Origin: Lachnospira sp.
GTDB taxonomy: Bacteria > Bacillota > Clostridia > Lachnospirales > Lachnospiraceae
DNA length: 50,674 nt
NCBI GenBank assembly: GCA_017621205.1
Contig: JAGATQ010000010.1
Span: 1 to 50,674, forward strand
Direction: 5' to 3'
Of this stretch, positions 1-8,942 are shown piece by piece. Below the pieces are notes generated by a model. That model saw nothing but the letters and a program-made list of their open reading frames with translations. It was not told the DNA's origin and made no database searches. Position 1 is the stretch's first letter, and every line of letters begins with the position of its first letter. A program made the position numbers and the translations under genes.

Positions 1-2598
1 ACGGCAGAACCCTTCGCAGGAACAGAAAGCTACCGCAGTGGCGGCATTAAGCATGAACGCCCTTTAAGCATCAAAGGTGTTACAGCCACAATGGTCAAGG
101 AAATCAAATACCTCCCCACCTACCCCGGAGACACCATTGCCCTGGGTTACGCAGAGGACAGTCTCAAAACAAATACCAGAGCAGAAAAGATTGTATTGCC
201 GGAATGTATTACAACGCTTAAAAGCGGCTTTTTAGAACTTACCACGTTACAGGACATTAACCTGGAACATGTAGTTACCATAGCCGCCAACACCTTCCAA
301 GGCTGTACCGCCTTAGAAGAAGCAGACCTGTCCAGTGCAAAAAGTATTGGAGAAGCTGCCTTTAAAGATAACGAAAACTTAGAAATAACAGCCTTTCATC
401 CGGATACACAGCTAAGCGAAAACACCTTTGAAAATGCCTGTACCGGAAGTGTTAAGCTGCCCGAAAACCTGAAATCTGTCCCAGCTTTATGTTTTCAGAA
501 CAGCCGGATAACAGAAGTCCAGTTACCAGATAAACTGGAAACCATAAAAACAGGAGCATTTTATAAAACCAGTTCCTTAACGCAGATAACGATACCTGAC
601 AGTGTAACCCATATCTTCAACGGGGCATTCCGGTACAGCGGACTCCAGTCTATCGATATCCATGCAGGAACAGAGGAAATGGTATTAGCAGAACAAGCCT
701 TTGGAAACTGTAAAGACTTAATACATGTCAGCTTCCGGTTAAAAAATAAAGAGAGTGCCATTCAAATAGACGGAGCCTTCAGCGACATTGCAGAAGGAGC
801 AGATTACAAAGTAAGCTGCCAGATAAACAATTCGAAAAACCAATTATTTGAGGGAGCATATAATAATCCGGACAGTGATTATCTGATACATACAGGTTTG
901 GGAGCGGCCATCCGTTACATAGGCAGTATCACCCTTAATGCGAATGGAGGAAGTATCGGGGACACCGCAATCGTATATGGCAGGGAATACAGACATCTGC
1001 CAACCCCAGTCCGTCAAGGCTATCGTTTTACAGGTTGGTATGACGGAGAAACCAAGGTAGAGAACGGAGACGAAATCCCTCTTGGCAGAGGAGATATCAC
1101 CTTAACTGCAAGGTGGGAGGAGAAGGCAGGGGAGGGCAGTTCAAGTGTAGTAACGCAGGAAAAAGCAAGTATTATTGAAGAAGGAGGACATCAAGGTGTC
1201 ACTTCATGGGAGACATTAAGTAATCAGCCGATATATTATCAGAATGATAGATTAAAAACTACGTTTATTACAGGTGATATTTATGAATCCAAATTAAGCA
1301 GTTTTTCAGTTGAAGATAAAATAAATGCAGAAAGGTTGTTTAACCAGATTTATAATACCCCCAACACCAACACTTATACAGAGGTTGTATTAAACCCCAA
1401 AGGGGTTACCTTAAATACAAGGAAATATAAGAAATGTAAAACTGTAGATACAGGGCTGAATACGGATTCTTTTATTAGAGCAGTTACTTTGATGAATGTC
1501 ATGTATTTTCAAAATCTGACCTATATGCATAAAATGAAAAATGACTTTCTTTCAACAGAGGATAAGCTAGTTCGTTCATATAATGATTTGTTAGTAGGAA
1601 TTACTTTCAATAATTATAGGGATTTATGGGAAAAACGAGATGTAGAAAATAATTATTTTGAATATACTGTTGGGGATTTTGAAGAAGGAGAAGTAAATGA
1701 TGGAAAGTTGCACTATGAAATAGGTATAGATATTTTTAAACAGTATTATAGTTGGTGTAGAAAAATAGATAAAGAGCTTGATCATGCTGCTCAAGCTATT
1801 GGCTTGAATCAAAATACTAATACTATTACAGTTGCAGATGCAGTTACCCGAATAAATACTTACATTCATGACAATTTTGCTTATGACCATTTTTATAAAT
1901 CGAGGGATTTATATTGGTTCTTCCAGCCAGATAATCCACAAAGTCCGGATATGGCAGAATTATTAAGATATTATCATGACAATGAGGGAGATAACAAAAG
2001 AAATCATCATGGAATCTGTCAGTCCTATGCCTTTTTTGCTTGTGCATTGTTTGCGAAATATGGGTGTGCAGCACCGGGATATGAAAATGGTGAACATACC
2101 CATATATTTAATCGGTTATCTATTAATGGTGCACCATTATATATTGATTATTGTTGGAATGCGGATGTGGGCGAGAAGATTAATAATACAACGAATCTTT
2201 TTTTGGATATAAGTGAGATGGATTTTTTCCCTGAGCATGCAAGACCTAACATTGCTTCTCAGTTTCAGACAAGAGTAGATTTTAATGCACAATATCCTAA
2301 GATGATTTTGAAAAAGCCCCAAATTTATAAAGTGAAAAATAAAAGTGGTAATAAAGTGATTCTTCAATATAAGAAGGTAACAGGTGCGGAAAAGTACCAG
2401 ATACAATACAGCCAGAACAAATCTTTCACTAAGGTGAAATCGCTTCGTGTAAAGGGTAATAAGGTGACCATTAAGAATCTGAAAAGAGGGAAGACCTATT
2501 ATTTTCGTGTTCGGGCATATAAGTCAACGACATATATGAAATCTATTAAAATGTACGGGAAATGGTCAAAGAAAAAGAAACTGAAGATAAGAAAGTGA
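1..2598 (+). CDS. Secreted LRR / InlB-repeat / transglutaminase-like / FN3 surface protein (5' partial)
   Basis: The reading frame is open from base 1, so the true start and any signal peptide lie outside the window; the first ATG at 91 is internal. Visible in order (residues counted from that ATG): BspA-type leucine-rich repeats (LRR_5) to about 230; an InlB-type B-repeat at about 275-345 (Asn-Gly-Gly, GYRFTGWYDG, ARWEE); a 230-residue helical linker; a transglutaminase-like domain with Cys643 (GICQSY), His669/His671 (EHTHIF) and a following Asp (YIDYCW); and a basic FN3-like domain from about 740. Such proteins are cell-surface adhesins or protein-crosslinking/hydrolysing enzymes; the substrate is unknown. 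Bases 1-1150 favour C-ending codons whereas the linker and catalytic part are AT-rich, suggesting mosaic origin. Two smaller secreted proteins with the same InlB and FN3 modules follow. Confidence 0.85.
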   Translation, partial: TAEPFAGTESYRSGGIKHERPLSIKGVTATMVKEIKYLPTYPGDTIALGYAEDSLKTNTRAEKIVLPECITTLKSGFLELTTLQDINLEHVVTIAANTFQGCTALEEADLSSAKSIGEAAFKDNENLEITAFHPDTQLSENTFENACTGSVKLPENLKSVPALCFQNSRITEVQLPDKLETIKTGAFYKTSSLTQITIPDSVTHIFNGAFRYSGLQSIDIHAGTEEMVLAEQAFGNCKDLIHVSFRLKNKESAIQIDGAFSDIAEGADYKVSCQINNSKNQLFEGAYNNPDSDYLIHTGLGAAIRYIGSITLNANGGSIGDTAIVYGREYRHLPTPVRQGYRFTGWYDGETKVENGDEIPLGRGDITLTARWEEKAGEGSSSVVTQEKASIIEEGGHQGVTSWETLSNQPIYYQNDRLKTTFITGDIYESKLSSFSVEDKINAERLFNQIYNTPNTNTYTEVVLNPKGVTLNTRKYKKCKTVDTGLNTDSFIRAVTLMNVMYFQNLTYMHKMKNDFLSTEDKLVRSYNDLLVGITFNNYRDLWEKRDVENNYFEYTVGDFEEGEVNDGKLHYEIGIDIFKQYYSWCRKIDKELDHAAQAIGLNQNTNTITVADAVTRINTYIHDNFAYDHFYKSRDLYWFFQPDNPQSPDMAELLRYYHDNEGDNKRNHHGICQSYAFFACALFAKYGCAAPGYENGEHTHIFNRLSINGAPLYIDYCWNADVGEKINNTTNLFLDISEMDFFPEHARPNIASQFQTRVDFNAQYPKMILKKPQIYKVKNKSGNKVILQYKKVTGAEKYQIQYSQNKSFTKVKSLRVKGNKVTIKNLKRGKTYYFRVRAYKSTTYMKSIKMYGKWSKKKKLKIRK

Positions 2599-2650
2599 GT
2601 ATTGTTGTTTTGATTGATGATTGATATAATAAGTGAGGAGGACTATTTTT

Positions 2651-3499
2651 ATGAATCGATGGAAAAACTTTATTGCATTGCTGTTAATTTTAGTAATTAC
2701 CATAACAACTGGCATGATTACTTATGTTGATGCAGAAAATCAGAATAATGGAGAGAATAGTACAACTGCGTCCGGAGAAGGAAGCGGAGCAGTATCAAGT
2801 GATGCGTCTGGTGATATTTCCGGGGATGCATCGGGAGAGGGGAAAAAAGAATATGTTACAATTTCTTTTTATAATGATGGAAAGCTTGTGAAGATGGTAC
2901 AGGTTGAAAGGGGAAGTACGGTTGAGTGGTGGGAGCCTGAACCATATTCTGACCATTATATATTTAAAGGTTGGTACTATCAAATTAGCGGAAATCAAGG
3001 AATTTTTGTTACAAAGACAACAAATTATGATAAAGATATAAAACTACATGCTTATTGGGAACATAATTGGCGGGGACCGGTTGACCCTATCAATTTAGAA
3101 GAAAAAAGGCAGGAATTTCTTAAGAAACAGGAGGAAGTTAAACAAATTCGTATTCAGACATATAAAGCTGATATTAAAATTAAGAATATCACCATAAAAA
3201 AGAAAGGTAAACTAACCCTAAAAATAAGAAGCACCCGCATGTCCCAAAGTCCCATTGAGCTTCAATATTCCACCAGTAAGAAATTTATCAAGGGCAAGAC
3301 AAAAACAAAGGTTATCAAGAGAGTAAAGAATACATCCGTAAAGAAATTCAAAAAGGTCACCATAAAGAAGCTTAAGAAAAATAAGACCTATTATATTCGT
3401 GCAAGGGTAAAGTCGGAATATAACGGACAAACCTTTTGCAGTAAATGGTCGAAGGTGCAAAAGGTGAAGATGAAGAAAAAGCAGATAAAAAAGAAGTGA
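2651..3499 (+). CDS. Secreted InlB-repeat / FN3-like protein, paralogue 1
   Basis: A 282-residue exported protein of unknown function. The ATG at 2651 is preferred over the GTG at 2633 because GAGGAGGA lies 8 bases before it and the next gene starts with the same MNRW. Order: signal peptide about 1-28; low-complexity Ser/Gly/Asp/Glu spacer (SGDISGDASGEG); InlB-type repeat about 70-140 (TISFYNDGKLV, FKGWYY, AYWE); Glu/Lys helix; FN3-like lysine-rich C-terminus containing the basic stretch KKVTIKKLKKNKTYYIRARV. No LPXTG sorting signal is seen, so wall attachment may be electrostatic through the Lys-rich tail (inference). The gene is a tandem duplicate of the next one, and the C-terminal domain resembles that of the upstream LRR protein, so the three probably work on the same surface. 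Confidence 0.85.
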   Translation: MNRWKNFIALLLILVITITTGMITYVDAENQNNGENSTTASGEGSGAVSSDASGDISGDASGEGKKEYVTISFYNDGKLVKMVQVERGSTVEWWEPEPYSDHYIFKGWYYQISGNQGIFVTKTTNYDKDIKLHAYWEHNWRGPVDPINLEEKRQEFLKKQEEVKQIRIQTYKADIKIKNITIKKKGKLTLKIRSTRMSQSPIELQYSTSKKFIKGKTKTKVIKRVKNTSVKKFKKVTIKKLKKNKTYYIRARVKSEYNGQTFCSKWSKVQKVKMKKKQIKKK

Positions 3500-3559
3500 A
3501 TGAATTGTTAGCCCATGATAAAAGTATAGCTAATTATCAATGGAAGAGGTGAGGGCATC

Positions 3560-4396
3560 ATGAATCGATGGAAGAGTATAATAACACTGTTGCTGGTAGC
3601 AGTATTGTTAATAACAAATAGTATGATATCTTATGCTGATGAAGGAAATCAAGATAGTGCAGAGAATATTCGAACTGCGTCTGGCGAAGGAAGTGGGGAT
3701 GCCTCTGGTGATATTTCCGGGGATGCATCAGGCGAGGGGGAAAAAGAATATGTTACAATTTCTTTTTATGATGATGGAAAGCTTGTGAAGATGGTACAGG
3801 TTGAAAGGGGAAGTACGGTTGAGTGGTGGGAGCCTAAGCCATACTCGGACGCTTATATGTTCAAGGGCTGGTATTATTTGATTAGCGAAACACAAGGCAT
3901 GTTGGTTACTTCGGCTAAAACCTATGATACGGATATGAATCTGCATGCATATTGGGAAGATAATCCCAATTGGCGGGGACCGGTTGACCCTATCAATTTA
4001 GAAGAAAAAAGGCAGGAGTTCCTTAAAAAACAGGAGGAAATTGACCATACCCGCAGGCAAACATATAAAACCAGTATTAAATTTAAGGATATTACCATAA
4101 AAAAGAACGGCAGCTTATCCTTAAAAATAAGGAGTACCCACATTCCCCAAAGCCTCATTGTGCTTGAATATTCCACCAGTAAAAATTTTGCCTACAATAA
4201 GACAAAAACTAAGATAGTTAAGAGAACAAAGAATACATCTGTAAAGAAATATAAAAAAATTACTATAAAGAAGCTTAAGAAAAATAAAACTTACTATATT
4301 CGTGCAAGGATAAAGTCGGAATGTAACGGACAGACCTTTTTAGGTAAATGGTCGAAGGTGCAAAAGGTGAAGATGAAAGAGAAGAAAAAGAAGTAA
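3560..4396 (+). CDS. Secreted InlB-repeat / FN3-like protein, paralogue 2
   Basis: A 278-residue tandem paralogue of the preceding gene with the same plan: signal peptide about 1-26, SGEGSGDASG spacer, one InlB-like repeat (FYDDGKLVKM, FKGWYY, AYWED), a Glu/Lys helix, and a basic FN3-like tail ending in a lysine run. GAGGTGAGGG precedes the ATG. Two blocks are almost identical to paralogue 1 at DNA level (3708-3835 against 2811-2938 with about four differences, and the stretch around 3972-4030), while the rest has diverged, which suggests recent duplication with gene conversion. The function is unknown; binding to host or wall polymers is a guess from the modules. Sixty bases separate the pair, so they probably share a transcript. 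Confidence 0.85.
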   Translation: MNRWKSIITLLLVAVLLITNSMISYADEGNQDSAENIRTASGEGSGDASGDISGDASGEGEKEYVTISFYDDGKLVKMVQVERGSTVEWWEPKPYSDAYMFKGWYYLISETQGMLVTSAKTYDTDMNLHAYWEDNPNWRGPVDPINLEEKRQEFLKKQEEIDHTRRQTYKTSIKFKDITIKKNGSLSLKIRSTHIPQSLIVLEYSTSKNFAYNKTKTKIVKRTKNTSVKKYKKITIKKLKKNKTYYIRARIKSECNGQTFLGKWSKVQKVKMKEKKKK

Positions 4397-4503
4397 ATTT
4401 TCAGTGCTTCCTCTTATTATTATGTTCAGATAATATATATTCTATTTTTGGGTTTGTCAAGTAAAGTGAGTGTGTAATGTAAAGTGTGTAAGTTTTTTTG
4501 ATT

Positions 4504-4610
4504 CTTTTGGGGCTTATAGACATGGGCTAGCGGTTTATTCACGCCTTTGTACCTTGCAAAGCAAGGACAATGAAGTGAATAAACCGCTAGCCCATGTCAA
4601 TCCCCTAAAG
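4504..4610. repeat. Palindromic element P1, copy a
   Basis: This element fills most of the 268-base gap between the convergent ends of the paralogue genes and htpG. The outer arms (CTTTTGGGG...CCCCTAAAG, then ACATGGGCTAGCGGTTTA and its complement) enclose a core with GCCTTTGTA on the left, a CCTTGC-AAA-GCAAGG hairpin, and ACAATGAA on the right. The core matches those near 12440 and 33200, but the arms do not. It may also act as terminator for the flanking genes, though no clear T-run follows. I see nothing else in 4397-4664. Confidence 0.8.
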
Positions 4611-4664
4611 ATTAGACAACATACATAAACTTTATCTCCGTCAGCCTATATACAATATGAACGT

Positions 4665-6656
4665 TTACTTCGTCAGCACCTCAAGAATCTGATTGCTTCG
4701 TGCAATAAACTCTGTCATAGCATCCGCAGATAATGGATGATTGCTCAAGGTAGCCAGATCGTAAAGCTGTTTGCAAATCAGCTCCGTATTTTCCCCTTCC
4801 TTGTTTTCGAGTACATATTGTACCAGATTATTATTGGCATTTAGTACTAAGGTTTCTCCCTCTGCTCCGCCAAACATAGCTGGGTCCATGCCAATCATGC
4901 CATAGGATTTCATCATTTCCTGCATACGCCGGGATTCCTCGGAAACCGTGAGCATTGAGGAGACGGAAGCATTTTTAAGCTTCTCTACCTTGACCGTGAG
5001 CTTATCGTTGTTCAATACTTTTTTGAACAGCTCCGATAATGCTTCTGTGGTATCCTTAAGCTCCTCCTCCGTTGCTTCCTCCTTAAAGTTATCAATATCC
5101 GCATCAATACGAAGGAATTTTACATCCGTATTTTTTTGCTCCAGATGTGTGATAAAGGGGGTATCAATATTGTGATTTAATATCACAGCATCCATGCCCT
5201 CCTCCTTAAACATCTGGATATATGATGCCTGCTCTTGGGCATCGGTAATGTAAAATACTTTATTTTCGTATTTTTCTTTGCCTGCTTCCAGATACTCCGG
5301 CAATGTCACATAGCTTCCCTCAATATTTTTATAAAGGATATAGTCGGTCATTTTTTCGTTAAACTTGTCGTCCTTCAGACAGCCAAATTTAATGAATGGA
5401 GATAAATCATCCCAGTATTTCTCATAGGCTTCCTTATCGGTTTTGCACATTCCGGCAAGCTTATCTGCAACCTTCTTGGTAATATAATCACTGATTTTTT
5501 TGACAAAACCATCATTTTGTAAGGCACTGCGGGAAACGTTCAGCGGCAGGTCAGGACAATCGATTACTCCCTTAAGCAGCATTAAAAATTCTGGAATGAC
5601 CTCTTTGATATTGTCCGCAATAAACACCTGATTGTTGTAAAGCTTTATGGTTCCCTCCAACGTATCGTATTCGTTATTTAATTTTGGGAAATATAAAATC
5701 CCCTTTAAATTAAATGGGTAATCCATATTCAGATGAATCCAGAACAAAGGCTCCTTATAATCCCGGAATACGTTGCGGTAAAATTCTTTGTAGTCTTCCT
5801 CGCTACAATCATTCGGATGCTTGGTCCAGAGCGGGGTTGGTTCATTAATGGGCTTTGGTGCTTCCTTCTTTGGTTTGTCGGAAGCCTCTTCTTTATCTTC
5901 ATCTGCTTTCCCAGAGGTCTCAGAGTCTTTGGAAGTCTCCTCGTTGCCCTCTTCCTCTGTCTCTTCGGCATCCACATCTACCACGTTCTCATCCTCGTCG
6001 GTATCCAATGCCGCATCAGCGTTAGTAAAGTATATTTCTACAGGCATAAAGGAGCAGTATTTTTCCAATACTTCCTTCAAGCGGTATTCGTTGGAGAATT
6101 CAACGCTATCTTCGTTTAGATAAAGTGTGATACAGGTACCTCGTTCTTCCTTGTTGCCTTCTTCCATGGCGTACTCTGTACCACCCTCACATACCCAATG
6201 TACAGGTTCAGCGTCTTCTTTATAGGACAGAGTATCAATGGTTACTTTATCTGCCACCATAAATGCCGAATAAAAACCAAGACCGAAGTGACCAATAATC
6301 TGCTCCTCATTTGTTTTATCCTTGTATTTTTCAAGGAAATCAGAAGCACCGGAAAATGCAATCTGGTTAATATATTCGTCGACTTCCTCCATTGTCATGC
6401 CGAGGCCATTGTCGATGAATTGTAAGGTTCTGTCTTTACTGCTGGCAATGACATCAATACGGTATTTCTCATCGTCTGCGGGATTGAATTCTCCCATAAT
6501 GTCCAGCTTTTTTAGTTTGGTGACAGCATCACAGCCGTTGCTGACTAACTCACGCACAAAAATATCGTGGTCGGAATACAGCCATTTTTTGATAATCGGG
6601 AAAATATTCTCGCTGTTGATGGATAAGCTTCCCTGCTTTGTGTTAGTTTTTGACAT
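4665..6656 (-). CDS. htpG: Chaperone HtpG (Hsp90 family)
   Basis: A cytosolic ATP-dependent dimeric chaperone that remodels client proteins. The 663 residues show the GHKL ATPase signatures: RELVSNGCDAVTK with the catalytic Glu, DNGLGM, and GHFGLGFYSAF. The middle domain carries the conserved NVSRSALQ segment and the C-terminal dimerisation domain is complete. Between N and middle domains (about 222-275) there is a roughly 50-residue Glu/Asp-rich insert, which makes it longer than typical bacterial HtpG (about 625 residues) and recalls the charged linker of eukaryotic Hsp90. AAAGGAGA precedes the ATG. It is divergent from the moxR-like operon; a consensus promoter and a CIRCE operator lie upstream, so HrcA heat-shock control is expected. 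Confidence 0.97.
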   Translation of the reverse strand: MSKTNTKQGSLSINSENIFPIIKKWLYSDHDIFVRELVSNGCDAVTKLKKLDIMGEFNPADDEKYRIDVIASSKDRTLQFIDNGLGMTMEEVDEYINQIAFSGASDFLEKYKDKTNEEQIIGHFGLGFYSAFMVADKVTIDTLSYKEDAEPVHWVCEGGTEYAMEEGNKEERGTCITLYLNEDSVEFSNEYRLKEVLEKYCSFMPVEIYFTNADAALDTDEDENVVDVDAEETEEEGNEETSKDSETSGKADEDKEEASDKPKKEAPKPINEPTPLWTKHPNDCSEEDYKEFYRNVFRDYKEPLFWIHLNMDYPFNLKGILYFPKLNNEYDTLEGTIKLYNNQVFIADNIKEVIPEFLMLLKGVIDCPDLPLNVSRSALQNDGFVKKISDYITKKVADKLAGMCKTDKEAYEKYWDDLSPFIKFGCLKDDKFNEKMTDYILYKNIEGSYVTLPEYLEAGKEKYENKVFYITDAQEQASYIQMFKEEGMDAVILNHNIDTPFITHLEQKNTDVKFLRIDADIDNFKEEATEEELKDTTEALSELFKKVLNNDKLTVKVEKLKNASVSSMLTVSEESRRMQEMMKSYGMIGMDPAMFGGAEGETLVLNANNNLVQYVLENKEGENTELICKQLYDLATLSNHPLSADAMTEFIARSNQILEVLTK

Positions 6657-6804
6657 GGTAACATCTCCTTTATAAAAGTAAAAATATAATAATTTAATAT
6701 TTGTCTCGTTGCGGGATTCCTTATTGTGTAGTAGAATAAATTAATCCTTGTGGGACAGTGTTTGTAGCTGTTATGGTTATTTTGTAATGATAACTACATG
6801 GAAT

Positions 6805-6833
6805 ATTTTACATAGACTTAATTAGATTGTCAA
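6805..6833 (-). promoter_or_regulatory. Sigma-A promoter of htpG
   Basis: On the minus strand, -35 TTGACA (6833-6828), a 17-base spacer, and -10 TAAAAT (6810-6805). The leader to the htpG ATG would be about 140 bases. Confidence 0.8.
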
Positions 6834-6840
6834 GAGAAAA

Positions 6841-6867
6841 TTAGCACTCGATAACAAAGAGTGCTAA
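6841..6867. promoter_or_regulatory. CIRCE operator (HrcA binding site)
   Basis: TTAGCACTC, nine bases, GAGTGCTAA: a perfect match to the CIRCE inverted repeat bound by the heat-shock repressor HrcA. It lies 7 bases upstream of the htpG -35 box rather than over the start site, and 45 bases before the ATG of the divergent moxR-like gene. Either or both transcripts could be controlled from it. Confidence 0.93.
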
Positions 6868-6912
6868 CAATAATAAATGCATGATAAAATAATTCGATTG
6901 GAGTAATGGATA

Positions 6913-7854
6913 ATGAAGGATTTTGAGAAAGCAATTGCTGTTATGAATGAGGTAAAGAAGACGGTTATCGGTAAGGATGAATGTATTGTAAAGGTAATGT
7001 GCGCCCTTCTTGCTAAGGGGCATGTTTTGATTGAGGATATTCCGGGGGTTGGTAAAACGACGATGGCGAAGGCATTCGCAAAGGTAATGCAGATGGATAA
7101 CTGCCGGATGCAGTTTACACCGGATAGTATGCCATCCGATATTGTGGGTTTTAAGATGTACCGTCAGGATACACGGACCTTTGAATATCAAAAGGGTGCG
7201 GTGTTTTGTAATTTATTTCTGGCAGACGAGATTAACCGGACATCTCCTAGAACGCAGTCGGCTCTGTTAGAGGCGATGGAGGAGGAGAGGGTCAGTGTGG
7301 AAGGAGAGACCCATTCCCTGCCAAAGCCCTTTATGGTGATTGCGACAGAAAATCCCTATGGAAGTGCTGGAACGCAGAGATTGCCGGAATCACAATTAGA
7401 TCGTTTCATGATTTGCCTGACCATGGGATACCCTGCCATGGAAGAGGAGCTTGCTATTGTAAAGGGGAAATGTAATACGGTTTTGCCAGAGGAACTTGTT
7501 CCGGTGCTTACAAAAGAGGAGCTTTTGGAGCTGCAGCATCAGGTATCCTTTGTGCATATCGATGACAAGGTATATACCTACCTTGGCAAGCTTGTGCAAA
7601 AAACCAGAGAGACGGAGGAGATTGTACTTGGCTTAAGTCCGAGGGCGACAATCGCTATCGCAAGAATGGCACAGGCAGTAGCATTCGTATCCGGGAGGAG
7701 CTATGTGATACCGGAGGATATTGTCTATGTGTTTGCGGATGTGGCAGCACACCGTCTGAGGCTTAGGACAGAGGGACAGAATCGTCTGGTACAGGCAAGG
7801 CAGATTTGTGAAATCATTGGAAAACAGGTTGCCATTCCTACATTGTTGAGGTAA
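6913..7854 (+). CDS. MoxR-family AAA+ ATPase
   Basis: A 313-residue AAA+ ATPase of the MoxR class, chaperone-like proteins that help assemble or activate partner complexes. Walker A is PGVGKTT at 44-50, Walker B LFLADEINR at 101-109, and a sensor-type ATENPYG segment lies further on. It is first in an operon with a DUF58 protein and a membrane transglutaminase-like protein; this moxR-DUF58-tgpA triad is widespread in bacteria and generally of unsettled function. The next ATG begins 5 bases after its stop codon. A CIRCE operator sits in its leader region, so heat control is possible. A weak forward promoter (TTGTAA at 6782, TATTTT at 6804) is only tentative. Confidence 0.93.
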   Translation: MKDFEKAIAVMNEVKKTVIGKDECIVKVMCALLAKGHVLIEDIPGVGKTTMAKAFAKVMQMDNCRMQFTPDSMPSDIVGFKMYRQDTRTFEYQKGAVFCNLFLADEINRTSPRTQSALLEAMEEERVSVEGETHSLPKPFMVIATENPYGSAGTQRLPESQLDRFMICLTMGYPAMEEELAIVKGKCNTVLPEELVPVLTKEELLELQHQVSFVHIDDKVYTYLGKLVQKTRETEEIVLGLSPRATIAIARMAQAVAFVSGRSYVIPEDIVYVFADVAAHRLRLRTEGQNRLVQARQICEIIGKQVAIPTLLR

Positions 7855-7859
7855 CAGAT

Positions 7860-8921
7860 ATGAAACATATTATGAAATGGATTGGGTATGTTTTTGCTTT
7901 ATTGCTGCTAGGTTATGTGGCAATTTTATATAATAGTGTTGCACTCTTGTTTGTCGTGGTAGTGCTTGTTTTGCTGCCGCCGCTTGAGCTTCTTTTGCTT
8001 GCAATACAAAGTCATTGGCTTATGATTTCCATAACACAGGGGGCAGAGGAGGTGACTAGGGGAACTGCCTGTCATCTATGGCTTACGGTAACCAATCAAA
8101 CCAGTTTTCCACTTTTGTTACTCTCTCTGACGTTTATGGAACAGGACAGCCGGAATCAGCAGGAGGTAGCTATCACGTTAAATGCTAAGGAGAGCAGACA
8201 GTATGAGATTCCCTTTGTTATGGAATGCTGTGGCATAAAAAGGATTTGTTTGCAGCAGGGCTGGTTTCAAGATTATATGGGCTGGTTTCAGTTCCCTTTT
8301 TTGAAGTCTCTTGAGGAATGCTCTGTTACGGTTTACCCTAAGGAACAGGTCAAGCTTCCTACATTAAAGGCGGTGATGCAGGGGCAGGATACACAGGATG
8401 AAGCAGAAAGCATGAAACGGGGACAGGAAAAAGATCAATTTCTGGGTGTGCGTCCCTATGCTACCGGAGATTCCTTAAAGCATATCCATTGGAAAATGAG
8501 TGCCAAACAAGATGATTTATATGTCCGGGAGTACAGTGAGGATATTCGTGCGATGTATTTGATACTGATAGATGCAGCTGCACTAAAAAGTTTTTCTGTT
8601 GATGAACAGGAACATGCCTATGATGACATTATGACGCTTGGCTGTTCCCTGCTCGAAGAGGGATGCAGTCACTATATTGCTATCATATATGAGGAGCGGC
8701 AGAATGCTGTTCCTGTAATTCGGCGGTATCTTATTACACGTAGGCAGGAAATAAGGACGTGTCTTTATGCACTTTATGAGTGTATCGGGGAGCCTGAAGG
8801 AATACGCCAGTTAAAAGCCACCAAAAGAACAAAGAGCTTGACCAAACAGCAGCAGTTAACGATATATAACCAACACTATCCACCATTTTCACTGGAGTGT
8901 GTGAGCTGTATTCCGGATTAA
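7860..8921 (+). CDS. DUF58 domain protein
   Basis: A 353-residue protein with two hydrophobic N-terminal segments (about 5-50) and a long cytoplasmic part. The DUF58 hallmark is visible as RPYATGDSLKHIHWKMSA (R-x-Y-x-x-GD...IHW..SA) at about 197-214, followed by an LYVREY segment and a von Willebrand-like fold region. It is translationally close to the upstream ATPase (5-base gap; the ribosome site is inside the upstream gene's end) and lies 21 bases before the transglutaminase gene. The family is known as partner of MoxR ATPases; the biochemical role is not established. Confidence 0.92.
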   Translation: MKHIMKWIGYVFALLLLGYVAILYNSVALLFVVVVLVLLPPLELLLLAIQSHWLMISITQGAEEVTRGTACHLWLTVTNQTSFPLLLLSLTFMEQDSRNQQEVAITLNAKESRQYEIPFVMECCGIKRICLQQGWFQDYMGWFQFPFLKSLEECSVTVYPKEQVKLPTLKAVMQGQDTQDEAESMKRGQEKDQFLGVRPYATGDSLKHIHWKMSAKQDDLYVREYSEDIRAMYLILIDAAALKSFSVDEQEHAYDDIMTLGCSLLEEGCSHYIAIIYEERQNAVPVIRRYLITRRQEIRTCLYALYECIGEPEGIRQLKATKRTKSLTKQQQLTIYNQHYPPFSLECVSCIPD

Positions 8922-8942
8922 GTTTAGGGAAAGGAGCCACTA

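Noticed and set aside
5821..6123. Long forward frames opposite htpG
   Set aside because: They are mirrors of the acidic linker codons of htpG; no ribosome site and Ser-rich nonsense composition.
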